Assembly (NCBI GenBank): GCA_910584215.1
Contig: CAJTYI010000025.1
Coordinates: forward strand, 1-35,765
DNA length: 35,765 bases
From: an uncultured Roseburia sp.
GTDB lineage: Bacteria > Bacillota > Clostridia > Lachnospirales > Lachnospiraceae
Direction of reading: 5' to 3'
Shown: piece by piece, positions 23,527-30,599 of the stretch
Layout of the letters: every line of letters begins with the position of its first letter
Numbering within the stretch: the first letter of the stretch is position 1
Made by a program: the position numbers and the translations under genes
The notes under the pieces: model-generated
The model's database searches: none
Told to the model about the DNA's origin: nothing
The model's input: only the letters and a program-made list of their open reading frames with translations

Positions 23527-23748
23527 TTAGATCTTTTCGTGCGATTCACCTGACGGACTGGTGGACTTCCCTGCCGCGTCCTCCGTCACCGGGACATACC
23601 CCATCTGTTTTAACATGGTGCGGTATGCCCACAGGCCGACCTCTTCGCGCTCTTGCTCCGAGAGCGTATCAAGATTGACCGCATTTCCCTGTTTGTCCTG
23701 TATAAAGTAGCGAAATGTCGGTTCCTTTGGATACTTTCCTTTCGCCAT
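23527..23748 (-). CDS. Small hypothetical protein of the mobile module
   Basis: A soluble 73-aa protein beginning MAKGKYPKEPTFRYFIQDKQ, with NLDTLSEQEREEVGLWAY and MLKQMGYVP further on. I do not recognise a named family, although the style matches small proteins found beside recombinases and relaxases in Clostridial elements. A GAGAGGAG lies about 12 bases before the ATG, rather far. The next gene on the strand (23140-23388) starts about 140 bp downstream; that gap shows nothing beyond A/T-rich sequence. Upstream lies the terminator of the secreted-protein gene, so the element probably ends between about 23750 and 23875. Confidence 0.6.
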   Translation of the reverse strand: MAKGKYPKEPTFRYFIQDKQGNAVNLDTLSEQEREEVGLWAYRTMLKQMGYVPVTEDAAGKSTSPSGESHEKI

Positions 23749-23875
23749 GATGTGCCCATGCTCCTCTCCCGGACTGTTGCCCTTTCCATGTATGCACTAT
23801 TGTATGCGCTATCGTTTGTACCACTTGACTGCCGTCTGCGATTCTTTTGCTTTCAACCTCCGCTCGGGAAAACGC

Positions 23876-23913
23876 GAAAAAGCTGCCGCACGAATTTTCA
23901 TTCATGCGGCAGC
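23876..23913 (-). terminator. Rho-independent terminator after the secreted-protein gene
   Basis: A perfect 9-bp GC-rich stem (23882-23890 with 23905-23913), extended by GAAT/ATTC pairing in the loop, is followed on the minus strand by TTTTTC. It lies 20 bp beyond the stop of the gene at 23933 and separates it from the recombinase module. Confidence 0.88.
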
Positions 23914-23932
23914 CTCGCTGCTTAACCCCGTT

Positions 23933-24472
23933 TTACTTTACCACAAATTTGCCGGGACAATAAAAATTTAAGCTATAAATACGCAAATAATAGGTTTTTC
24001 CCTTTTTTAAACTCAGTTTTTTCTTATGATGATACTTGTACCTGCCGTTTGCGGGATTGTAACTCGTGCGGTATACATGTGTCACAGTGGCGGTTTTGCT
24101 TCCTCGTTTAAACAGCAGTACGGTGCTTCCAGAGTACCTCTTGTCCTTGTCTTTATAATTGGAAATATGACCGTGAGCTTCAAAACGGTCTTTTTGAACT
24201 GTCGTGCTGATCGCCAGCGGAAGTATTGCCCCATCCGGTCCATAACCATCTACTTCACAGATGATATCGTTGAGATACATTGCCAAAAGCGCCTGTTTGG
24301 TAAGCTTTTTTTTCATTTTCAAGGTGATCTGTCCCGTCGTTGCGGACACTGAAAAGCGTTGCCCCTCTGTGATCTTTTTCTTTGCAGCAGAGACCTCTGT
24401 GGAAATTGGCAGGCAGCAGGAAAACAGCAACAAGGCTGCAAAAAATATGCATAATAACTTTTTTCTTCTCAT
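23933..24472 (-). CDS. Secreted protein of unknown function
   Basis: A 179-aa protein with a clear signal peptide: basic MRRKK, a hydrophobic core of about 15 residues, and a likely cleavage after EVSA near residue 29. The mature part is strongly basic (KKK, HHKKK, KKGK) and beta-rich, ending YYLRIYSLNFYCPGKFVVK. A cysteine pair in the hydrophobic core is not a convincing lipobox. The C-terminal pattern KLSLKKGKTYYLRIYS resembles the end of bacterial pre-peptidase-like or beta-sandwich domains, but I cannot assign a family. AAGGGGGG precedes the ATG. It is a single-gene unit between the groEL terminator and its own terminator. Confidence 0.75.
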   Translation of the reverse strand: MRRKKLLCIFFAALLLFSCCLPISTEVSAAKKKITEGQRFSVSATTGQITLKMKKKLTKQALLAMYLNDIICEVDGYGPDGAILPLAISTTVQKDRFEAHGHISNYKDKDKRYSGSTVLLFKRGSKTATVTHVYRTSYNPANGRYKYHHKKKLSLKKGKTYYLRIYSLNFYCPGKFVVK

Positions 24473-24516
24473 AGCCCCCCCTTTATCACTTTGGCGTTGT
24501 ACAAATCTTTTGTAAT

Positions 24517-24545
24517 ATATAAATTATATTTCCCGCACATAACAA
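24517..24545 (-). promoter_or_regulatory. Possible promoter of the secreted-protein gene
   Basis: Minus strand: TTGTTA, a 17-base spacer, then TTATAT, about 45 bp before the ATG. It overlaps the far arm of the groEL terminator. Both boxes are imperfect. Confidence 0.42.
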
Positions 24546-24573
24546 TAGCTGGACTTTTAAAGCCCAGCTATTG
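24543..24573 (-). terminator. Probable terminator after groEL
   Basis: A 15-bp inverted repeat with one mismatch (arms 24543-24557 and 24559-24573), about 50 bp past the groEL stop. The trailing T tract is short (TTATG), so termination may be inefficient. Confidence 0.6.
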
Positions 24574-24621
24574 CCGTAAAGATATTTATGCTGATTTTCT
24601 ATTCATTCTTTGGTATGACGC

Positions 24622-26247
24622 TTACATCATGCCCATTCCGCCTGCGCCGCCCGCTGGCATCGGAGGTACATCCTCCTTGATGTTTGCGACAACAGACTCT
24701 GTCGTCAACAATGTGGAAGCCACGGAAGTAGCGTTCTGCAATGCGGTTCTGGTAACTTTTACCGGGTCAAGAATGCCCTGTGCCACCATATCGACATATT
24801 CCTCGGTGGACGCGTTAAATCCTACGCCGTCAGCCGACTCTTTTACTTTGCTGATAATCACCGCACCCTCTAAGCCCGCATTGGCTGCGATATAGTATAA
24901 TGGGGACTCGAGTGCCTTTAAGATCACTTTGGCGCCCGTCTTCTCGTCGCCGTCTAAGGTGTCAGCCAACGCTGCAACCTGCTTCATCGCATGGATATAA
25001 GCGGAACCGCCGCCCGCGATGATGCCTTCCTCCACGGCTGCACGCGTCGCATTGAGCGCGTCCTCCATGCGAAGTTTTGCCTCTTTCATCTCGGTCTCTG
25101 TCGCAGCGCCCACACGGATAACCGCAACACCGCCTGCCAGTTTCGCAAGTCTCTCCTGCAATTTCTCTTTGTCAAAATCAGAGGTCGTCTCCTCGATCTG
25201 TCCGCGAATCTGGTTGACACGGCTGGCAATGGCATCCTTGTCACCTGCGCCGTCAACGATGACGGTATTCTCTTTCTGAACTTTGACGGACTTTGCACGT
25301 CCAAGCGAAGACATCTCCACATCTTTGAGCTCTAAGCCAAGGTCAGAGCTGATAACCTGGCCGCCTGTCAGGATTGCGATATCCTCTAACATAGCCTTTC
25401 TTCTGTCGCCATAGCCCGGCGCCTTTACCGCCACCACATTAAATGTGCCGCGCAGCTTGTTTACGATCAAAGTGGTGAGCGCCTCACCCTCGATATCCTC
25501 CGCAATGATGAGAAGCCTTGCACCGCTCTGTACCACCTGCTCGAGTAAAGGCAAAATCTCCTGGATGTTGCTGATTTTTTTATCTGTAATCAGGATATAC
25601 GGGTCATCTAATACTGCCTCCATTTTATCCATATCGGTGCACATATAGGCAGATACATAACCTCTGTCAAACTGCATACCTTCCACGAGGTCGAGCTCTG
25701 TCTGCATGGTTTTGGACTCTTCGATCGTGATAACGCCGTCATTGGACACTTTCTCCATAGCGTCTGCAACCATATTGCCGACTTCCTCATCGCCCGCAGA
25801 GATTGCCGCCACTTTGGCGATCTGATCTTTGCCGTTTACTTTAGCGGACATCGAAAGAATCGCTTCTACCGCTTTCTCGGTCGCCTTTTTCATACCGCGG
25901 CGGAGAATGATTGGGTTCGCGCCGGCCTCAAGATTCTTCATTCCCTCCTGAATCATTGCCTGTGCCAACACCGTAGCGGTCGTCGTACCGTCTCCGGCAA
26001 CGTCATTTGTCTTGGTCGCTACTTCTTTTACGAGCTGAGCGCCCATATTCTCGAACGCGTCGCCCAGCTCGATCTCTTTTGCGATGGTCACACCGTCATT
26101 GGTAATCAGCGGAGCGCCGTAAGACTTGTCAAGCACGACATTTCTTCCTTTCGGTCCAAGTGTCACCCGCACGGTGTTCGCCAGTTTATCAACGCCGGCG
26201 CCAAGCGCCGCTCTTGCCTCTGTTCCGTATTTGATTTCCTTTGCCAT
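24622..26247 (-). CDS. groEL: Chaperonin GroEL (Hsp60)
   Basis: The large ring subunit of the GroEL/ES chaperonin, which encloses and folds cytoplasmic proteins using ATP. The 541-aa protein begins MAKEIKYGTEARAALGAGVD and has the ATP-site motifs LGPKGRNVVLD and GDGTTTATVLAQAM, the apical-domain region QFDRGYVSAYM, the conserved AAVEEGIIAGGGSA, and the flexible GGM-type tail (AGGAGGMGMM). Length is standard. AGAGGT is six bases before the ATG. It follows groES by 65 bp with no promoter between, so the two form the usual bicistronic unit under CIRCE control. Confidence 0.98.
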   Translation of the reverse strand: MAKEIKYGTEARAALGAGVDKLANTVRVTLGPKGRNVVLDKSYGAPLITNDGVTIAKEIELGDAFENMGAQLVKEVATKTNDVAGDGTTTATVLAQAMIQEGMKNLEAGANPIILRRGMKKATEKAVEAILSMSAKVNGKDQIAKVAAISAGDEEVGNMVADAMEKVSNDGVITIEESKTMQTELDLVEGMQFDRGYVSAYMCTDMDKMEAVLDDPYILITDKKISNIQEILPLLEQVVQSGARLLIIAEDIEGEALTTLIVNKLRGTFNVVAVKAPGYGDRRKAMLEDIAILTGGQVISSDLGLELKDVEMSSLGRAKSVKVQKENTVIVDGAGDKDAIASRVNQIRGQIEETTSDFDKEKLQERLAKLAGGVAVIRVGAATETEMKEAKLRMEDALNATRAAVEEGIIAGGGSAYIHAMKQVAALADTLDGDEKTGAKVILKALESPLYYIAANAGLEGAVIISKVKESADGVGFNASTEEYVDMVAQGILDPVKVTRTALQNATSVASTLLTTESVVANIKEDVPPMPAGGAGGMGMM

Positions 26248-26312
26248 ATCTGTCTACCTCTTTCTTTTTATTATTTTCCTACTTCGAGCGTCCATTGGGA
26301 CTATTGCTCACA

Positions 26313-26597
26313 TTATTCGACCACTGCCAAAATATCGCTTTGTCTTACAATGATGTACTCTTCGCCGTCCAGCTTCACTTCGGTGCCCGAATATTTGGAG
26401 TAAATCACTTTCTGGCCCTCTTTGACCTGCATCACAACTTCCTTGCCGTCCACTACACCGCCCGGTCCCACAGCGATCACTTCCGCCTCCTGCGGTTTCT
26501 CCTGTGCGCTGCCCGCCAAAATAATGCCGGACTTTGTGGTTTCTTCTGCTTCACACTGCTTTAATACAACTCTGTCACTCAATGGTACTAATTTCAT
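26313..26597 (-). CDS. groES: Co-chaperonin GroES (Hsp10)
   Basis: The 94-aa lid of the GroEL cage. It begins MKLVPLSDRVVLKQ, has the mobile loop region around EETTKSGIILAGSAQEKP, the roof segment GPGGVVDGKEV, and the C-terminal YSKYSGTEVKLDGEEYIIV. Two ATGs are available; the one at 26597 is eight bases from AGGAGG and gives the normal N-terminus, while the one at 26603 is too close to it. It is the first gene of groESL, about 50 bp downstream of a perfect CIRCE operator. Confidence 0.97.
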   Translation of the reverse strand: MKLVPLSDRVVLKQCEAEETTKSGIILAGSAQEKPQEAEVIAVGPGGVVDGKEVVMQVKEGQKVIYSKYSGTEVKLDGEEYIIVRQSDILAVVE

Positions 26598-26646
26598 TCT
26601 CATTGCCTCCTGTTTTCATAATATCAGCTGTTTATTTCTCTTGTTA

Positions 26647-26673
26647 TTAGCACTCATTCTGTTTGAGTGCTAA
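26647..26673. promoter_or_regulatory. CIRCE operator (HrcA binding site) of groESL
   Basis: A perfect TTAGCACTC-N9-GAGTGCTAA inverted repeat between the groES promoter and the ribosome site. HrcA binding here represses groESL; heat shock relieves the repression. hrcA itself is not in the window. Confidence 0.97.
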
Positions 26674-26685
26674 CTGATAGTACAT

Positions 26686-26714
26686 ATAATAGGTTTTTGC
26701 CTTTGAAACTGCAA
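26686..26714 (-). promoter_or_regulatory. Sigma-A promoter of groESL
   Basis: Minus strand: TTGCAG, a 17-base spacer, then TATTAT, with the CIRCE element beginning about 13 bp downstream so that it covers the start of the transcript. The DNA upstream to about 26825 is very A/T-rich and may act as an UP element. Confidence 0.82.
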
Positions 26715-26829
26715 CTAAATATATTCCCATATAAATGTATTTATTTCCATTTTTAATATTATTTTCTCATCAATTCTTATGTTTTCTCTTTTTTTTATAT
26801 TTTCTCTTATTTAATACTTTTTTTAGAAA

Positions 26830-27987
26830 CTACTCTTTATTATCCAAAAGAAGTTCTCCCGTCTCTCCCCGATGTTCACGCATCGCCTGTTTTACCGAGC
26901 GGCGGATTGTCTCATTTCCGCTGTTCCACAGCGACCGAAGCGCCTTGGAAAATATTTTCTGCGTCTCCTCCGGCAGCTTGCTCTGCGCCTTTATCAGCTC
27001 TTGAATCTTTTTCCACTTGCTGTTATAAAAATCATCGACCGTCCTGATATCAGCCTCCTCCAGCAAGGAAAAAATTGCGTTAATCAACTGCCTGCGCTCC
27101 TCATTGTCAAGCTGCTCGATAAAATTTTTCATGGTTTCATCCAAAAGGAGGCTTTCAAACGCCAGATGGTCCACATAACAAAAAGATGGTCCAAGCACTT
27201 CCCAGCTCATGGCATCATGCTGCCCCACACCTCTCTCCGTGCTCTTTACCACCTTGTATTTTTCCTGATGCTCCAACAACATTCCGACAATGGAGGATTC
27301 GGGCAGTATCGTGCTGATCTTGGGCAGCATCTGCTGATACTCGCCGCTCTCCACGATATCCCGGCTAAACCCCGGCCCGTCATTGCTGTAAACATGTACA
27401 ATTTTCTCTTTTATCTCTGCACGGCACTTGACGGCTGCATATACCGCCAGATTGCCGCCCTTGGAATGACCGCCCACCCGCAGCGTACCTGTCTCATTTG
27501 CCGCTGCCCAGTTTAAATATTTTACCGCTTTCTTCTGGCCGGGCGTCTCGGCCAAAAATCCCATGTTAAAGTTTTCCCTCCAGCCCACAATCGTGTTATC
27601 AGTGCCGGAAAATGCCACATAAAGGCTCCCGTCAGCAAGCCGGACACAGACCACAGAAAACTGTGACTGCTCCTCATCGCTGATATCATTGACATAGGCA
27701 GACAATTTTGCTCCGCGAAAGCGCCTGCTCTCCGCCAGTTTCCGCATTAAAAACGGCGCCGATTTTGTCATCGACACATGGGAGAGAATCTCTTTTTTGG
27801 TATGCCGCTGCCAAAACAAATCGGAGGCCTCTTTCAGATAAATATCCCCCTGCTTTGGCGGGGGGACGATACCCTCGAAATCCACATAGACAAGCTGCGC
27901 CAGAATCAGGTTATCGACCTCGTTAAAACCGTCGGCCTCCATCGAAAGATCGCCGCGCCAATCCAGATAATCCATTATATTTGCCAT
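26830..27987 (-). CDS. DUF2974 (Mbeg1-like) alpha/beta-hydrolase
   Basis: A 385-aa protein of the DUF2974 family, lipase-like alpha/beta-hydrolases common in Clostridia and Lactobacillales. It begins MANIMDYLDWRGDLS, characteristic of the family. The nucleophile elbow is GGHSKGGNLAVYAA; SNDGPGFSRDI and VDHLAFES supply the likely acid and base of the triad. The C-terminal 90 residues are helical and charged. No signal peptide, so probably cytoplasmic; the substrate is unknown. The ATG at 27987 follows GGGGG at five bases and is preferred to an upstream codon at 27999. The HAD phosphatase gene ends 26 bp upstream on the same strand, so the two are probably co-transcribed. Confidence 0.88.
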   Translation of the reverse strand: MANIMDYLDWRGDLSMEADGFNEVDNLILAQLVYVDFEGIVPPPKQGDIYLKEASDLFWQRHTKKEILSHVSMTKSAPFLMRKLAESRRFRGAKLSAYVNDISDEEQSQFSVVCVRLADGSLYVAFSGTDNTIVGWRENFNMGFLAETPGQKKAVKYLNWAAANETGTLRVGGHSKGGNLAVYAAVKCRAEIKEKIVHVYSNDGPGFSRDIVESGEYQQMLPKISTILPESSIVGMLLEHQEKYKVVKSTERGVGQHDAMSWEVLGPSFCYVDHLAFESLLLDETMKNFIEQLDNEERRQLINAIFSLLEEADIRTVDDFYNSKWKKIQELIKAQSKLPEETQKIFSKALRSLWNSGNETIRRSVKQAMREHRGETGELLLDNKE

Positions 27988-28013
27988 ACGAACCCCCATA
28001 CTCGGATCATGTT

Positions 28014-28799
28014 TTACTTAATCAATCCGTAATGCCGCAGCCCATGTGCGATGCCGTCCGCGTGTATATCCGTCGTCACATATTCTGCCGCCTCTTTTGC
28101 GACTGCCGTACCGTTTCCCATCGCGATGCCATGCGAGACATAAGACAACATTTCCAGATCGTTGGCGCTGTCTCCAAAGGCATATGTATTTTCATGCGAG
28201 ATATGAAGCAGACTGCATACTTTTTCGATTCCGGTCGCTTTGGAATATCCGTGAGGATTGATCTCTATGATATCGTCCTCATGGATAATCACATCATAAG
28301 CTTCTCCCAAATCTCTCTGAAACAGCTCCACATCCGCCCCCTTTAGGGCGGCGCTCAATTTATTAATCACTATCCTGGACATGTCAGTCCCAATCTCCGC
28401 CACCTGCTCTTTGAGTTCTTTCCGCAGATAGATCACATACGGGTCATCCAAAAATTCCTCCGGATTGACATAGATATATTCCGGCCCCTCGAGTACCGCA
28501 GGGATGTTGTGGGCGCTTAACGCCCGCAAGACGTGTGTCACCTGCTCTTGGGAGAGGAGCTGCTCAAAGATGCTCTCCCCCCGGTATTCGATGCTGGTGC
28601 CGCAGGCGGCAATGATTCCGTCAAATCCGATATCGAGCAGATGTCTGCTCTTGATATTGGCACGGCTCCTGCCGCTGCACAAAAAAGCATAGCTGCCGCC
28701 CGCCTGCAATTCTTTGATGGCCGCGATCGTGCTCTTAGGTATCTGCATATTTTCATCCCACAGCGTACCGTCGATATCAAAAAAAACGATCTTTTGCAT
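28014..28799 (-). CDS. Cof-type HAD-superfamily phosphatase
   Basis: A cytoplasmic hydrolase of the HAD-IIB (Cof/YidA) group, which dephosphorylates sugar phosphates and cofactors such as FMN or PLP. The 261-aa protein has motif I FFDIDGTLWDE (D8 nucleophile, D10), motif II FLCSGRS, a conserved lysine in GYSKATGIEKV, and motif IV AFGDSANDLEML. The C2-type cap lies between. The frame opens eight codons earlier at a GTG; the ATG at 28799 gives the classical start, with GGGG about 11 bases before it. A TATAAT at 28827-28832 is the likely -10, though its -35 is poor. The substrate cannot be assigned from sequence. Confidence 0.92.
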   Translation of the reverse strand: MQKIVFFDIDGTLWDENMQIPKSTIAAIKELQAGGSYAFLCSGRSRANIKSRHLLDIGFDGIIAACGTSIEYRGESIFEQLLSQEQVTHVLRALSAHNIPAVLEGPEYIYVNPEEFLDDPYVIYLRKELKEQVAEIGTDMSRIVINKLSAALKGADVELFQRDLGEAYDVIIHEDDIIEINPHGYSKATGIEKVCSLLHISHENTYAFGDSANDLEMLSYVSHGIAMGNGTAVAKEAAEYVTTDIHADGIAHGLRHYGLIK

Positions 28800-28826
28800 A
28801 GAATCAGCGTCCCCTTTTTTCACTCT

Positions 28827-28832
28827 ATTATA
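28827..28832 (-). promoter_or_regulatory. -10 element of the HAD-phosphatase/hydrolase unit
   Basis: A perfect TATAAT on the minus strand about 30 bp before the HAD gene ATG. No good -35 is found at 16-18 bp, so an activator or a weak promoter is likely. Confidence 0.42.
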
Positions 28833-28854
28833 GCTGTGTGCATAAATGTAATAG

Positions 28855-28983
28855 TTCAGCCTTCGGCTTCCCTGTTACGGAATCCGCTCCATTTAAAGTT
28901 TGCCTGCGGCATAGGAGCGGAATCTTGTACATTCGGCACTACTAGCCGCTAACTGCGCAGCAAGTGCGCAGTTGCAGGCTGAA
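28855..28983. repeat. 129-bp palindrome-rich, MITE-like element
   Basis: Terminal 8-bp inverted repeats (28855-28862 and 28976-28983, TTCAGCCT/AGGCTGAA) are flanked by a TAG trinucleotide on each side. Inside are a near-perfect hairpin (28879-28890 with 28914-28924), a perfect 9-bp stem with a 5-base loop (28951-28973), and a small AGCC-TTC-GGCT hairpin (28858-28868). It contains no gene. It lies between the hydrogenase-like gene and the HAD gene and may also fold as RNA when transcribed. Confidence 0.55.
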
Positions 28984-29004
28984 TAGTAACCACAAATTAC
29001 CATT

Positions 29005-30453
29005 TTATGCGCGGTGCATGGAAAAACTATCCATATCATAATACTCCAAGTTCTGATGTATTCCCCTGTCATCTGCCTGCGCAATCAAGGTATCGCGATC
29101 TTTTTTAGCCGCCATCTGATCGCTGAAGGAACTCGGACCGCCGACGCAACCGCCCTCGCAAGCCATGCCTTCTATAAAGTCTTCCGGCAGTCTTGCCGCC
29201 TTGAGTAAAAGCAGCGCTTTCTTGCAGTCTGCCGCACCGTTCGCCCGGCAGACAGTCGCAGCGATCTCGTCGTCGGATTCTTTTAAGCTCTGAAGCACTG
29301 CCGCCGTGACACCGCCGGAATTGGCAAACCGCTTGCCAAATACGGAGGCCGTCTGTTCTTTGGTCTCACAGGGTTTAAGCTCCACTCCTTTCGCGCGCAT
29401 CATGGCACGGATTTCGCTGTATGTCAACACATAATCTGCGTTGCCCTCGATATTTTGGTCGACAATTTCTGACTTCTTAGCCAGGCAAGGTCCGATAAAC
29501 ACCGTGATCGCCGTTGGGTCTTTCGCCTTAATCAGACGGGAAACCGCACACATCGGGGAAACAGTCGTCGAAACACACTCCGCCAGCTCCGGGTAGTGCA
29601 GATTTACCATATTGACAAACGCCGGACAACAGGAGGTTACCTTTTTGTTTCCTTCCCGGTATGCTTCCGCCCACTCTTCGGCCTCATAAGCCGCCGTCAT
29701 ATCGCCGCCAAGTCCCACGTCATAAAAATCGGTGAAGCCCATCTCCGTCATGGCCACGCGCCAGCTCGCCATCGTGATATCCGCGCCGAACTGCCCCTCC
29801 GTCGCCGGAGCCACCATAACATAGACATTGCGGTCCGATTTCAATGCCTCTACGACAGGAACGATGTAAGTTTTAGAGCCGATCGCGCCGAACGGACAGC
29901 TGTGAATACACTTGCCGCAGCGGATACACTTCTTTTTATCGATGACAGAGATACCATTTTCATCATAGGTCAGCGCATTGACCGGACAGCTGAATTTGCA
30001 CGGCCTCTTTAAATGCGCGATGGCATTATAGGGACAGGCCTGCGCACATTTGCCGCACTCTTTACATTTCTGCGGGTCGATGTGAGAGCGTTCTCTGCCC
30101 GACTCGATGGCGCCGAACTTGCAGGCATTGATACAGGCTTTTCCCAGACAGTTCTGGCAATTTTCCGTCACAGTATAACTGGAAATCGGACAGTCCTCGC
30201 AGGCGGAACTAATCACCTGAATCACATTGCCGTCGTCCACGGGACCCGGCGCTTTTCCTTCCGCCAGCCGGACTCTCTGCCGGATAATCTCTCTCTCTTT
30301 ATAGATACAGCAGCGAAACTGCGGCTTTGGTCCCGGAATCAGCTCGATCGCGATATGATCACGCTTTTCCTCCAGCTCTCCCGCAAATGCCAGTTTTGCC
30401 ACCTCGTACAGTACTTCATGTTTGATACGAATCACATTCTCATCAGCATACAT
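29005..30453 (-). CDS. [FeFe]-hydrogenase-like protein with N-terminal ferredoxin clusters
   Basis: A 482-aa iron-sulphur protein. The N-terminal 200 residues hold many cysteines, including two classical 4Fe-4S motifs (C130-C133-C136-C140 and C176-C179-C182-C186) and extra cysteines at 85, 88, 99, 102, 107 and 111. The C-terminal part has the three H-cluster signatures in order: TSCCPAF (273-279), GPCLAKKSE (321-329) and EGMACEGGCVGG (428-439). All H-cluster cysteines (275, 323, 432, 436) are present. L1 ends in F rather than W, and L2 begins with G rather than M, which points to a non-prototypical group (group B-like) whose activity and role are poorly known. No maturation genes (hydE/F/G) are in the window. 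GAGG precedes the ATG, and it has its own promoter. A role in fermentative hydrogen turnover or sensing is inferred. Confidence 0.88.
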   Translation of the reverse strand: MYADENVIRIKHEVLYEVAKLAFAGELEEKRDHIAIELIPGPKPQFRCCIYKEREIIRQRVRLAEGKAPGPVDDGNVIQVISSACEDCPISSYTVTENCQNCLGKACINACKFGAIESGRERSHIDPQKCKECGKCAQACPYNAIAHLKRPCKFSCPVNALTYDENGISVIDKKKCIRCGKCIHSCPFGAIGSKTYIVPVVEALKSDRNVYVMVAPATEGQFGADITMASWRVAMTEMGFTDFYDVGLGGDMTAAYEAEEWAEAYREGNKKVTSCCPAFVNMVNLHYPELAECVSTTVSPMCAVSRLIKAKDPTAITVFIGPCLAKKSEIVDQNIEGNADYVLTYSEIRAMMRAKGVELKPCETKEQTASVFGKRFANSGGVTAAVLQSLKESDDEIAATVCRANGAADCKKALLLLKAARLPEDFIEGMACEGGCVGGPSSFSDQMAAKKDRDTLIAQADDRGIHQNLEYYDMDSFSMHRA

Positions 30454-30541
30454 AGGCTTTTACCTCATTCTTTCCGTTGTTGAAATATTCGGTGTCTTCG
30501 TAGTTACGTCTTGCAGTGAAACGATTGACCAGCTCAAAAAT

Positions 30542-30569
30542 ATTATATAGTATCTTAGGGGAATTGCAA
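30542..30569 (-). promoter_or_regulatory. Promoter of the hydrogenase-like gene
   Basis: Minus strand: TTGCAA, a 16-base spacer, then a perfect TATAAT; predicted leader about 80 nt. It lies just beyond the addA stop. Confidence 0.7.
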
Positions 30570-30599
30570 GCACCCCCGTTGTTTTTCTTCAGGAACATG

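Noticed and set aside
23669..23905. A 78-aa minus-strand open frame upstream of and overlapping the 73-aa gene
   Set aside because: Its ATG lies inside the GC-rich stem of the terminator at 23876-23913, and it overlaps a better-supported gene in another frame.
17807..23913. Calling the whole region a skin-type element that excises to restore spoIVB during sporulation
   Set aside because: The 5' half of spoIVB is not found on the other side in this window, and spoIVB is a forespore gene. The fragment and the recombinases are reported, but programmed excision is not claimed.
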